Shown here piece by piece: positions 1-7,648 of a DNA stretch of 64,000 nt; the first letter of the stretch is position 1, and each line of letters starts with the position of its first letter. This stretch comes from AC-38 sp033856025 (GTDB taxonomy: Bacteria > Actinomycetota > Thermoleophilia > Solirubrobacterales > Solirubrobacteraceae). The stretch lies in assembly GCA_033856025.1 (NCBI GenBank), contig JAWVFQ010000037.1, forward strand, positions 124,001 to 188,000. Reading direction: 5' to 3'. The position numbers were made by a program, and so were the translations under genes. The notes below the pieces were generated by a model, which saw only the letters and a program-made list of their open reading frames with translations, made no database searches and was not told where the DNA came from.

Positions 1-80
1 TTTCAGGGATATGCCCCGTTTGCAGCCACAAAAGCCCCCGGAGGTGCAAACACGCCGCACTTTGGGAACGTTTGGCCGTC

Positions 81-995
81 ATGGAGATCCTCGTCACGGG
101 GGCGAGCGGGTTCGTCGGGTCGGCGCTGATCCCCCGGCTGTGCGCCGACGGGCACGCCGTCCGGGCGTTCGCGCGCGACCCGGAGCGGGTGCGCCTGCCC
201 GCCGACGTGCCCGTCCACATCGGCGACGTCGTGACCGGGGAGGGGCTCGAGGCGGCGCTGGACGGCTGCGAGGCCGCCTACTTCCTCGTCCACTCCATGG
301 AGCCCGGCGACGCGAGCTTCGCCGACCGCGACCGCCGGGCCGCGCGGGAATTCGCGCTCGCGGCCCGGCGCGCCGGGGTGCGCCGCGTCATCTACCTCGG
401 CGGCCTGGTTCCCGCCGAGGGTCACGCCTCGCCGCATCTGGCCAGCCGGCTGGAGGTCGAGGAGATCCTGCTCGACTCCTCGCCGGAGGCGGTGGCCCTG
501 CGCGCCTCGATCGTCATCGCCGCGCGCTCGCGCTCGTTCCGCTTCCTGGTGCGCATCGTCGAGCGCCTGCCCGTGCTGGCGCTGCCCGGCTGGCGCGACA
601 ACCGCACGCGGCCCATCGACGGGCGCGACGTCCTGGAGTTCCTGGCCCGCGCCGCCGTGGTCCCGGAGGCCGCCGGGCGCTCGCTGGACATCGCGGGCCC
701 CGACGTCCTGGCCTACGGCGAGATGGTCGAGCGCATCCGCGACCTCATGCTGCTCCCCCGCCCCTCCGTGACGCTGGAGCGCAACGCCACCGGGATCGCC
801 AGCCGCGTCGGCGCCGTGATCGCCGGCGAGGAGCACGCGCTCGTCGGCCCGCTGATGGCCGGGCTGACGCAGGACCTGCTCCCCCGCGACGACATGGCCC
901 CCGAGCTGCTCGGGGTGCGCCTGCACTCCTTCGACGCGGCCGTGGAGCGCGCGCTGCGCGAGTGGGAGGAGCGCGAGCCGCTGGCCGCTCGTTAG
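81..995 (+). CDS. NAD(P)-binding epimerase/NmrA-like protein
   Basis: An atypical short-chain dehydrogenase of the NAD-dependent epimerase/NmrA class. The N-terminus (MEILVTGASGFVGSAL) is a classic dinucleotide-binding strand-loop-helix with GASGFVG. A later stretch (RRVIYLGGLVP) resembles the second half of a Rossmann fold, and the C-terminal half carries substrate-side sequence (GRSLDIAGPDVLAYGEMV) as in NAD(P)H-binding proteins of the YbjT/NmrA type. The ATG at 81 is preferred over an in-frame TTG at 72 because it starts exactly at the Rossmann strand. The length of 304 residues suits a single-domain family member. It is followed closely by an SRPBCC gene and a SnoaL-like gene on the same strand, suggesting a small operon for handling a hydrophobic substrate. 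The substrate cannot be read from the sequence. Confidence 0.85.
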   Translation: MEILVTGASGFVGSALIPRLCADGHAVRAFARDPERVRLPADVPVHIGDVVTGEGLEAALDGCEAAYFLVHSMEPGDASFADRDRRAAREFALAARRAGVRRVIYLGGLVPAEGHASPHLASRLEVEEILLDSSPEAVALRASIVIAARSRSFRFLVRIVERLPVLALPGWRDNRTRPIDGRDVLEFLARAAVVPEAAGRSLDIAGPDVLAYGEMVERIRDLMLLPRPSVTLERNATGIASRVGAVIAGEEHALVGPLMAGLTQDLLPRDDMAPELLGVRLHSFDAAVERALREWEEREPLAAR

Positions 996-1005
996 GGTCA
1001 GGCGC

Positions 1006-1461
1006 GTGAGCCGCGTCACCGCTTCCATCGACATCGACGCCCCACCCGAGCGCGTGTGGGAGGTCGTCATGGACCCCGATCGCCTCGGCGAGTGGGTCTC
1101 CATCCACCGCGACGTGGCGAAGGTGTCCGACCGCCCGCTGCGCGGCGGGTCCACCCTGGAGCAGAAGATGTGCCTGCGCGGCGTCAACTTCCACGTGCGC
1201 TGGAAGGTCGCGGAGGCGCGCGACCGCGAGCTGGCCGTGTGGGAGGGCCGCGGGCCGGCGCGCTCCAAGGCCCATACGGCGTACCGGTTGAGCGCCAACG
1301 GCGACGGCGGCACCCGCTTCGAGTACGAGAACGAGTTCAAGGCGCCGCTGGGGCCGCTCGGCGCGGCCGCCAGCCGCGCGCTCGTCGGAGGGCTGCCCGA
1401 ACGCGAGGCCAAGGCCACGCTGGGCAAGCTCAAGCGACTGGTCGAGAGGGATGGATCCTGA
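1006..1461 (+). CDS. SRPBCC family protein (polyketide cyclase/START-like)
   Basis: A 151-residue helix-grip protein. The start (SRVTASIDIDAPPERVWEVVMDPDRLGEWV) is the typical SRPBCC N-terminus, where a beta strand is followed by the APxxxVWxxxxDPxRxxxW signature. The C-terminal long helix is rich in Ala, Leu and Lys. The family binds hydrophobic ligands in a deep cavity; some members are cyclases and many have unknown ligands. The GTG start lies 10 bases after the upstream stop and the end overlaps the next gene by 11 bases, so these three genes are probably co-transcribed. No catalytic residue can be assigned. Confidence 0.85.
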   Translation: MSRVTASIDIDAPPERVWEVVMDPDRLGEWVSIHRDVAKVSDRPLRGGSTLEQKMCLRGVNFHVRWKVAEARDRELAVWEGRGPARSKAHTAYRLSANGDGGTRFEYENEFKAPLGPLGAAASRALVGGLPEREAKATLGKLKRLVERDGS

Positions 1462-1822
1462 GCGCGACCGGCTGCTCGCCCGGATCTACGACGCGGCCAA
1501 TCGAGGGGACTTCGACGGGCTGGCCGCGGACCTGGCGCCCGACGTCGAGTGGCGGGCCCCGACACGCACCATCCGCGGGCGCAACGCCGTCGCGGGCTGG
1601 CTGACCGGCTGGCACGCCTCCTACCGCCCCCACCACGAGGTGCGCCGCCTGGTCCACGCGGGGGCCGACACGGTGGCGCTGGTGCGCATCGACTACGAGG
1701 GGCGCGACACCAACGTCTCGGCTCACGTGTGGACCGTGGTGGACGGCCTCGTCGCCCGGGTGCGGATCTTCCCTGCGCCCGAGCAGGGCTTCGCGGCCCT
1801 GGGCCTGGACTACCCGGAGTAG
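1451..1822 (+). CDS. SnoaL-like / NTF2-fold protein
   Basis: A 123-residue alpha+beta-barrel protein of the SnoaL-like class. Visible family features are an N-terminal helix (LLARIYDAANRGDFDGLAADLAPDVEWRAP), a conserved WRAP-type strand, and a middle part (IRGRNAVAGWLTGW) typical of these cone-shaped domains. Members are isomerases, cyclases, dehydratases or ligand-binding proteins, so the reaction cannot be named. It overlaps the SRPBCC gene by 11 bases, and its 3' end overlaps the convergent dehydrogenase-like gene by 13 bases. Co-occurrence of an SRPBCC and a SnoaL-like fold next to an epimerase-like gene hints at one small-molecule pathway, but this is inference. Confidence 0.8.
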   Translation: MDPERDRLLARIYDAANRGDFDGLAADLAPDVEWRAPTRTIRGRNAVAGWLTGWHASYRPHHEVRRLVHAGADTVALVRIDYEGRDTNVSAHVWTVVDGLVARVRIFPAPEQGFAALGLDYPE

Positions 1823-2613
1823 GGCACCGCGGCGGCGGCGAGCGCGGCGCGCTCGTCCTCGTCGAGCGGCACCTCGAGTACCCGCTCGACGCCGTCCGAC
1901 CCCAGGACGACCGGGACGCCGGCGATCGCGTCGCGCACCCCGAGCTCGCCCTGGCACAGCAGGGCGCACGACGCCACGGCGCGCTCGTCCGCCGCCACCG
2001 ACGCGACCGCCGCCGCGGTGGCCGCGGCCACGGTGCGCACGCCGGCCGGCGCCCCTCCGTGCACGGCGGCGATCAGCGCGGCGACCCGCTCGGCCGCGAG
2101 CTTGTCGGTCACCGCCATGCCGCCGGCGCGCACTGCGCCGAGCACGGGGACGGCGCGCTCGCCGCGCCCGCCCAGCACCAGTGCGCTGACGTCGGCCACC
2201 GCGAGGCCGAGCGCCTGAGCGAGTCCGGCGCGCAGGCGCAGCGACTCCACCTCGGCCCCCACGCCGACGACGCGCCCGCGGGGAAGGCGCGACGCCTCCA
2301 GCACGGCGGCACAGCCCTCCTCGACGGGGTCGGCGGCCACCACGACCACCGCGCCGGGGCAGCGCTCGGCCACCCCGCGTCCCGCCGCGGCGACGTCGCC
2401 GTCGGTCAGGACCACGACCCCGGCGCCAGCCGCCTCGTCCCAGGAGGCGACCGCCCGTACGCCGCCGCCCCACGCAGCGGAGAGGTCCGAGGCGGCGGCC
2501 TCGCCGGACCCTTCACCCAGCAGCAGCACCTCTCCCGCGCGCCGTTCCAGCAACCTCGCCGCGACCTCCGCGGCGAGCGCAGATGCACCCGCGATTACGA
2601 TCTTGCCCCTCAT
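1810..2613 (-). CDS. Degenerate malate/lactate dehydrogenase-like protein
   Basis: A 267-residue protein with the layout of LDH/MDH proteins but shorter than the usual 300-320. The N-terminus (KIVIAGASALAAEVAARLLER) is a recognisable but altered Rossmann loop. The middle (GRVVGVGAEVESLRLRAGLAQALGLAVADVSALVLGGRGE) aligns by eye with the family's LDSxRfR and GGHGD blocks. Here the Asp of the LDS block is Glu and the catalytic His of GGHGD is Arg, while the substrate-contact Arg of the first block is kept. It probably does not catalyse the malate or lactate reaction and may be a paralogue with another role. The true malate dehydrogenase lies about 1 kb away. The gene is divergent from the winged-helix gene at 2671, with a palindrome between them. 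Confidence 0.7.
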   Translation of the reverse strand: MRGKIVIAGASALAAEVAARLLERRAGEVLLLGEGSGEAAASDLSAAWGGGVRAVASWDEAAGAGVVVLTDGDVAAAGRGVAERCPGAVVVVAADPVEEGCAAVLEASRLPRGRVVGVGAEVESLRLRAGLAQALGLAVADVSALVLGGRGERAVPVLGAVRAGGMAVTDKLAAERVAALIAAVHGGAPAGVRTVAAATAAAVASVAADERAVASCALLCQGELGVRDAIAGVPVVLGSDGVERVLEVPLDEDERAALAAAAVPYSG

Positions 2614-2622
2614 AGGCTGCTG

Positions 2623-2635
2623 AACCGTTACGGTT
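2623..2635. promoter_or_regulatory. Palindrome in divergent promoter region
   Basis: AACCGTTACGGTT is a perfect 13-base palindrome (6-base arms around a central T) in the 57-base gap between the divergent starts at 2613 and 2671. A looser inverted pair GGTTAA/TTAACC (2632-2637 and 2650-2655) overlaps it. The position suggests an operator for one or both genes, possibly bound by the winged-helix protein encoded next to it. The binding protein is inferred. Confidence 0.45.
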
Positions 2636-2670
2636 AAGTCCTTCCCCCATTAACCAAAACCGGAGGTAAC

Positions 2671-3057
2671 GTGTCCGAGCATCTGGACCAGGCACGCAGG
2701 GCGATTGAAGACAGACTGTCGGATCTGCGCGACGAGATAAAGCGACTTGAGACGGCCGCGGCCGCCCTGGCGGGCGGCGGCACGACGACGACGCGTCGCC
2801 GTGGGCCCGGCCGTCCCCGAGGCAGCTCGAACCGTTCCGCGGCCCGGACCGGCACCCGCCGGCGCGGCCGTCCACGCGGCAGTGGCACCCGGGCGCTCCA
2901 GGCGGAGAAGCTGGTGCGGGAGAACCCCGGCATCAGCATCGGCGACCTCGCCAAGAAGATGAACATCAAGCCGAATTACCTCTACCGCGTGATGCCGCAG
3001 CTCCAGAAGGACGGCAAGGTGCGCAAGCGCGGGAGCGGGTGGCACGCCGGGTCGTAG
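2671..3057 (+). CDS. AT-hook/winged-helix DNA-binding protein
   Basis: A 128-residue basic protein in three parts: an N-terminal amphipathic helix (residues 1-38, SEHLDQARRAIEDRLSDL), an Arg/Gly-rich linker with two AT-hook-like cores (GRPRG near residues 47 and 66), and a C-terminal winged-helix segment (ENPGISIGDLAKKMNIKPNY and the following wing RKRGSGWH). The GTG start has a clear GGAGG ribosome site seven bases upstream. Such proteins look like nucleoid-associated or local regulators. AT-hook cores bind the minor groove and a short winged helix adds sequence contacts. The gene stands alone; the next gene (mdh) converges on it with 12 bases between. Confidence 0.75.
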   Translation: MSEHLDQARRAIEDRLSDLRDEIKRLETAAAALAGGGTTTTRRRGPGRPRGSSNRSAARTGTRRRGRPRGSGTRALQAEKLVRENPGISIGDLAKKMNIKPNYLYRVMPQLQKDGKVRKRGSGWHAGS

Positions 3058-3069
3058 AGGTCAGGACTT

Positions 3070-4053
3070 TCACACCAATCCGAGTTCCTTCACCGTGTCG
3101 CGCTCGCCGCGGAGCTCATCGACCGTCGCGTCGATGCGCTGCCGTGAGAAGTCGTCGATCTCCAGTCCCTCGACGATCTCCCACTTTCCGTCGGCGCAGC
3201 GACACGGGAACCCGGAGATGAGTCCCTCCTCCACGTCGTAGGAACCGTCGGAGGGGACGGCCATCGACACCCAGTCCTCGCCCGGCGTGCCGAGGGCCCA
3301 GTCGCGGACGTGGTCGATCGCGGCGTTGGCCGCGGACGCCGCGCTCGACGCGCCCCGCGCCTCGATGATCGCCGCGCCGCGCTTGCCCACCGTGGGGATG
3401 AACTCCTCGGCGATCCAGGCCTCGTCGCCGACGGCGTCCCACGCGCGCTCCCCCTTGACCCGCGCGTTGATCAGGTCGGGGTACATCGTGGGGGAGTGAT
3501 TCCCCCACACCGTCATGTGGTCGATGTCGCTCACCGACACGCCGAGCTTCTTGGCCAGCTGGGCCAGCGCGCGATTGTGGTCCAGACGTACCATCGCGGT
3601 GAAGCGCTCGCGCGGCACGTCGGGCGCGTGCGACATGGCGATCAGCGCGTTCGTGTTGGCCGGATTTCCCACCACCAGCACCTTCACGTCGTCCGCCGCG
3701 CCGGCGTTGATCGCCTCGCCCTGGGGCTTGAAGATGCCGCCGTTGGCTTCCAGCAGGTCGGAGCGCTCCATCCCCTTGGACCGTGGGCGCGCGCCCACGA
3801 GCAGCGCGACGTTGGACCCGTCGAACGCCGGCACCGGGTCATCGTGGATGTCGATGCCGGCCAGCAGCGGGAAGGCGCAGTCGTCCAGCTCCATGGCCGT
3901 GCCCTCGGCGGCCTTCACCGCGTCGGGGATCTCCAGCAGGTGAAGGTGGACCGGCGTGTCGCGGCCGAGCATCTCGCCGGCGGCGATGCGGAACAAGAGG
4001 GCGTAGCCGATCTGGCCGGCCGCCCCGGTGACGGTGACGTTCACGGGTGTCAC
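3070..4053 (-). CDS. mdh: Malate dehydrogenase
   Basis: A 327-residue cytosolic-type malate dehydrogenase, which interconverts malate and oxaloacetate with NAD(H) in the TCA cycle. The N-terminus (NVTVTGAAGQIGYALLFRIA) holds the GAAGQIG nucleotide loop, followed by the conserved LLEIPDAVKAAEGTAMELDD stretch. The substrate region has ARPRSKGMERSDLL, and the catalytic His is in WGNHSPTMYPD. The GTG start at 4053 overlaps the icd stop as GTGA and follows an AGGAGA site, which decides the start over a GTG three codons inside. Tight coupling to icd implies that two consecutive TCA-cycle-related enzymes are made together. Confidence 0.96.
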   Translation of the reverse strand: MTPVNVTVTGAAGQIGYALLFRIAAGEMLGRDTPVHLHLLEIPDAVKAAEGTAMELDDCAFPLLAGIDIHDDPVPAFDGSNVALLVGARPRSKGMERSDLLEANGGIFKPQGEAINAGAADDVKVLVVGNPANTNALIAMSHAPDVPRERFTAMVRLDHNRALAQLAKKLGVSVSDIDHMTVWGNHSPTMYPDLINARVKGERAWDAVGDEAWIAEEFIPTVGKRGAAIIEARGASSAASAANAAIDHVRDWALGTPGEDWVSMAVPSDGSYDVEEGLISGFPCRCADGKWEIVEGLEIDDFSRQRIDATVDELRGERDTVKELGLV

Positions 4054-5264
4054 GAAGTGGCTCTCCTGAGGTTGTCGTCGACTGATCCGAGGAACTCCTC
4101 GGTGGTCTGGAATTCCTGCTCCGGCCCGACCAGGAGCGCGAGGTCCTTGGTCATCTTCCCGCTCTCCACCGTCTCCACGCACACGCGCTCCAGCGTGGTG
4201 GCGAACTCGGTCACCTCCGGTGTCTCGTCCATGCGCCCGCGCGCGGCCAGCGCGCGCGTCCAGGCGAAGATCGAGGCGATCGGGTTGGTCGAGGTCGGCT
4301 TGCCCTGCTGGTGCTGGCGGTAGTGGCGCGTGACGGTGCCGTGCGCCGCCTCGGCCTCCACGGTCTTGCCGTCCGGCGTCATGAGCACCGAGGTCATCAG
4401 CCCCAGCGAGCCGAAGCCCTGGGCCACGGTGTCGGACTGCACGTCGCCGTCGTAGTTCTTGCACGCCCACACGTAGCCGCCCTCCCACTTCAAGGCGGCG
4501 GCCACCATGTCGTCGATCAGGCGGTGCTCGTAGGTGAGACCTGCGGTCTCGAATTTGGTGGCGAATTCGGCGTCGAAGATCTCCTGGAACAGGTCCTTGA
4601 AGCGCCCGTCGTAGCGCTTGAGGATCGTGTTCTTCGTCGAGAGGTAGACCGGGTACCCGCGGTCCAGGCCGTACCGGAAGGAGGCGCGCGCGAAGTCGCG
4701 GATCGAGTCGTCGAGGTTGTACATCGCCATCGCGATGCCGGCGCCCGGGAAGTCGTAGACGTCGATCTCGATCGGGTCGCCGCCGTCCTTGGGCGTCCAC
4801 GACAGCATGAGCTTGCCCTCGCCGGGGACGACGACGTCCTCGGCGCGGTACTGGTCGCCGAACGCGTGGCGGCCGATGATGATCGGCTTGGTCCAGCCCG
4901 GCACGAGCCGGGGGATGTTGGAGATGACGATCGGCTCGCGGAAGATCACGCCGCCGAGGATGTTGCGGATCGTGCCGTTGGGCGAGCGGTACATCTCCTT
5001 GAGGCCGAACTCCTCGACGCGCGCCTCGTCCGGCGTGATCGTGGCGCACTTCACCCCCACGCCGTACTCCTTGATGGCGTTGGCGGCGTCGACCGTGACC
5101 TGGTCGCGCGTGGCGTCGCGGTTCTCGATCCCCAGGTCGAAGTACTTCAGGTCGACGTCGAGGTACGGGAGGATCAGGCGCTCCTTGATGAACGCCCAGA
5201 TGATGCGCGTCATCTCGTCCCCGTCGAGCTCCACGATCGGGTTGGCGACCTTGATCCTGTCCAT
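4050..5264 (-). CDS. icd: NADP-dependent isocitrate dehydrogenase, eukaryote-like type
   Basis: A 404-residue homodimeric isocitrate dehydrogenase of the type shared with mitochondria, rather than the E. coli type. It converts isocitrate to 2-oxoglutarate and CO2 with NADP+. The start KVANPIVELDGDEMTRIIW is diagnostic of this subfamily. Also visible are the substrate motif KSPNGTIRN-like (YRSPNGTIRNILGG), the metal-binding Asp region (YDGDVQSDTVAQGFGSLG) and the NADP-side AAHGTVTRHYRQHQQGK. The gene lies 13 bases downstream of a small membrane protein gene and overlaps mdh by four bases, forming a three-gene unit on the minus strand. Confidence 0.97.
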   Translation of the reverse strand: MDRIKVANPIVELDGDEMTRIIWAFIKERLILPYLDVDLKYFDLGIENRDATRDQVTVDAANAIKEYGVGVKCATITPDEARVEEFGLKEMYRSPNGTIRNILGGVIFREPIVISNIPRLVPGWTKPIIIGRHAFGDQYRAEDVVVPGEGKLMLSWTPKDGGDPIEIDVYDFPGAGIAMAMYNLDDSIRDFARASFRYGLDRGYPVYLSTKNTILKRYDGRFKDLFQEIFDAEFATKFETAGLTYEHRLIDDMVAAALKWEGGYVWACKNYDGDVQSDTVAQGFGSLGLMTSVLMTPDGKTVEAEAAHGTVTRHYRQHQQGKPTSTNPIASIFAWTRALAARGRMDETPEVTEFATTLERVCVETVESGKMTKDLALLVGPEQEFQTTEEFLGSVDDNLRRATS

Positions 5265-5277
5265 GCGGCGGGGAAAC

Positions 5278-5634
5278 CTAGTGGGTCCGGCGCATCTGGC
5301 GCTCGCGGAGCAGTCCGCCCGCGAAGCCCAGGACCATCCCGATGCCGGTGGTCAGCACGACCAGGAGGATCGCCGGGTGCGGCAGATCCGCCTTGGCGTC
5401 CATCCCGGACAGCTCGTGCACGGCCAGGATCAGCGCCCCGAACTGGAGGCCGCCCAGGGCGCCGCGCGCGGCGCCCTCCGGGCCGCCCCGGTGCTCGACG
5501 CCGGCGAAGAACCCGCCGAGCAGCCCGATCGGCCCGGCCAGGAGCAGGTAGGCGACCTCGTGCAGGCCCAGGACGAGCCCGGTGACCGCGCCGAAGACGC
5601 ACGGGAGCACGTTCGCCACGAGGATCTGCTCCAC
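5278..5634 (-). CDS. Small multi-pass membrane protein
   Basis: A 118-residue hydrophobic protein with about four membrane segments: VANVLPCVFGAVTGLVLGL, VAYLLLAGPIGLLGGFFAGV, ALGGLQFGALILAVH and AILLVVLTTGIGMVLGFAGG. It ends in a basic tail (RERQMRRTH). A GTG at 5634 is the most likely start because it sits just before the first helix; upstream in-frame GTG codons are possible. It is the first gene of the icd-mdh transcription unit, 13 bases before icd. No family was recognised; its Gly-rich helices recall small actinobacterial membrane proteins of unknown role. Confidence 0.65.
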   Translation of the reverse strand: MEQILVANVLPCVFGAVTGLVLGLHEVAYLLLAGPIGLLGGFFAGVEHRGGPEGAARGALGGLQFGALILAVHELSGMDAKADLPHPAILLVVLTTGIGMVLGFAGGLLRERQMRRTH

Positions 5635-5703
5635 GGGCGGGCGCGAGGACAGCAGGGGTGGAGGCCACACCGCGGACGCGACCCTAACCGGTAGCCTGGG
5701 ACC

Positions 5704-7359
5704 ATGGCGACGATCGAGCGCCCGCCCGGCCGCGGTCCCGAGACTCACGAGGTCTTCAACCAGCCCCCGCCGCTCACCGGGCACAACGTCTTCGAGTCCA
5801 ACCGCCCGCTGGTCGAGGCCGTGGAGCGCGAGGGCGGCGGCTGGGCCCACGAGCACATCGCCGCGCTGGGCGCGCGCGACGGCAGCGCCGAGGTGCAGGA
5901 GTGGGCGCGCCAGGCGAACGAGAACCCGCCGCGGCTCAAGACCCATGACCGCTACGGCAACCGGGTCGACGAGGTCGAGTTCCATCCCGCCTGGCACGAG
6001 CTGCTGGGCATCGCGGTGGGCCACGAGATCCCCTCCTTCGCCTGGCGCCACCCCGAGCCCGGCGCGCACGTCGCGCGGGCCGCGCTGATGATGCTCTGCC
6101 CCGAGGCGGGCGTCGGCTGCCCGGTCTCCATGACCTACGCGATCGTGCCGGCCCTGCGCAACCAGCCCGACCTGGCGGCGGAGTGGGAGCCGCGGCTCAC
6201 GTCCAACGTCTACGACCGCCGCTTCGTCCCCGCGCCGGAGAAGGCCGGCGCGCTGGCCGGGATGGGGATGACCGAGAAGCAGGGCGGCTCGGACGTGCGG
6301 GCCAACACCACCACCGCGCGGCCGCTGAACGGCGGCGGCCCCGGCGCGGAGTACGAGCTCACCGGCCACAAGTGGTTCTGCTCGGCGCCCATGTGCGACG
6401 TCTTCCTCATGCTCGCCCAGGCCGAGGGCGGGCTGTCGTGCTTCCTCGTCCCCCGCTTCACCCCGGACGGCGAGCGCAACGTCTTTCGCATCCAGCGCCT
6501 CAAGGACAAGCTGGGCAACCGCTCCAACGCCTCCTCCGAGGTCGAGCTGGACGGGACGTGGGCCCAGATGGTCGGCGAGGAGGGACGCGGCGTCCCCACC
6601 ATCATCGGGATGGTCAACCACACGCGGCTGGACTGCGTGCTGGGGAGCACGTCGGGCATGCGCGCCGCGGTCGAGCAGGCCACCTGGCACACCGCGCACC
6701 GCAGCGCCTTCGGCAAGCTGCTGGCCGAGCAGCCGCTGATGCTCAACGTGCTGGCCGACCTGTGCCTGGAGTCCGAGGCCGCGACGGTCACGGCGCTGCG
6801 CCTGGCCCGGGCGTTCGACGATCCCGGCCAGGAGCTGTTCAAGCGCATCGCCACGGCGGTCTCCAAGTACTGGGTGTGCAAGCGCGCCCCGGTCGTGGCC
6901 GGCGAGGCCCTGGAGTGCCTGGGCGGCAACGGCTACGTGGAGGAGTCCGGGCTCCCCCGCCTGTACCGCGAGATGCCGCTGAACTCGATCTGGGAGGGCT
7001 CGGGCAACGTGCAGTGCCTCGACGTGCTGCGCGCGCTGGCCAAGTCGCCGGAGACCTTCGAGGCCTTCTTCGCCGAGGTCGGCGAGGCGGCGGGCGCCGA
7101 CCCGCGCCTGGACGCCTACGTCGCCGCCACGCGCGACGAGTTCGCCGACCCGGAGGGGATCGAGGCCCGCGCCCGGCGCATCGTCGAGCGGATGGCCAAG
7201 TCGCTGCAGGGCTCGCTGCTCGTGCGCTATGCCCCGCCGGCCGTGGCCGACGCCTATGTCGCCTCGCGGCTGGAGGGCGACGCCGGACTGGCCTTCGGCA
7301 CGCTGCCCCACGGCGCCGACCTGGCCGGGATCGTCGCGCGCCACTCCGCCGCCGCGTAG
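5704..7359 (+). CDS. AidB-like acyl-CoA dehydrogenase
   Basis: A 551-residue flavoprotein of the AidB branch of the acyl-CoA dehydrogenase superfamily, longer than the usual 380-400 residues. The N-terminal extension (THEVFNQPPPLTGHNVF, then NPPRLKTHDRYGNRVDEVEFHPAWHELL) is typical of AidB. The FAD-binding core shows MGMTEKQGGSDVRANTTTA, TGHKWFCSAPMCDVFLMLA and the C-terminal GGNGYVEESGLPRLYREMPLNSIWEGSGNV. E. coli AidB is induced by alkylating agents and binds DNA; whether this homologue does so is unknown, and it could act on an acyl-CoA. It is divergent from the membrane protein/icd/mdh unit with a 69-base gap. Confidence 0.92.
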   Translation: MATIERPPGRGPETHEVFNQPPPLTGHNVFESNRPLVEAVEREGGGWAHEHIAALGARDGSAEVQEWARQANENPPRLKTHDRYGNRVDEVEFHPAWHELLGIAVGHEIPSFAWRHPEPGAHVARAALMMLCPEAGVGCPVSMTYAIVPALRNQPDLAAEWEPRLTSNVYDRRFVPAPEKAGALAGMGMTEKQGGSDVRANTTTARPLNGGGPGAEYELTGHKWFCSAPMCDVFLMLAQAEGGLSCFLVPRFTPDGERNVFRIQRLKDKLGNRSNASSEVELDGTWAQMVGEEGRGVPTIIGMVNHTRLDCVLGSTSGMRAAVEQATWHTAHRSAFGKLLAEQPLMLNVLADLCLESEAATVTALRLARAFDDPGQELFKRIATAVSKYWVCKRAPVVAGEALECLGGNGYVEESGLPRLYREMPLNSIWEGSGNVQCLDVLRALAKSPETFEAFFAEVGEAAGADPRLDAYVAATRDEFADPEGIEARARRIVERMAKSLQGSLLVRYAPPAVADAYVASRLEGDAGLAFGTLPHGADLAGIVARHSAAA

Positions 7360-7370
7360 AGCCCGCCGCG

Positions 7371-7634
7371 CTACGGCGAGAGGTCGGTCTCGAGCTCGTA
7401 GAAGCGGTCGAGCGGGAGCCCGAGCTCGGCGGCGTGCCGCTTGACGGTCTCGCCGTCGGGCGCCTCGTACAGGCAGAAGGCGTGCAGGCCGTCCGGCGTG
7501 CGCACGACGTGCGTGTGCTCCCACGTGATCTGCGGGTAGCGCGCGGCGCGGATCTCCTGCGAACGCTCGGCGATCGCATCGAGCTCGTCGCGCGTGACGT
7601 CGCCCACCGTCCGTTCGAGGAAGTACCTCGGCAC
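7371..7634 (-). CDS. DUF4242 family protein
   Basis: An 87-residue ferredoxin-like-fold protein of the DUF4242 type. The start MPRYFLERTVGDVTRDELDA and the middle WEHTHVVRTPDGLHAFCLYEAPDGETVKRHAA are the family hallmarks. A Streptomyces relative has been described as nickel-binding, but most members have no assigned function. The gene is divergent from the BTAD regulator with only 14 bases between the starts, so the two promoters must overlap the opposing coding sequences or share the same few bases. This supports a regulator-target relationship, by inference. Confidence 0.85.
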   Translation of the reverse strand: MPRYFLERTVGDVTRDELDAIAERSQEIRAARYPQITWEHTHVVRTPDGLHAFCLYEAPDGETVKRHAAELGLPLDRFYELETDLSP

Positions 7635-7648
7635 GGCGCTAGTCTCGC

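Noticed and set aside
18..51. Inverted pair GTTTGCA/TGCAAAC upstream of the first gene
   Set aside because: The 7-base arms are 20 bases apart, and the left context is cut off by the window. This is not enough for an operator call.
3..1565. A 520-codon open frame on the minus strand across the first three genes
   Set aside because: High GC makes the antisense frame open. The plus-strand genes have clear domains and the minus frame has none, only Arg/Gly/Ala-rich sequence.
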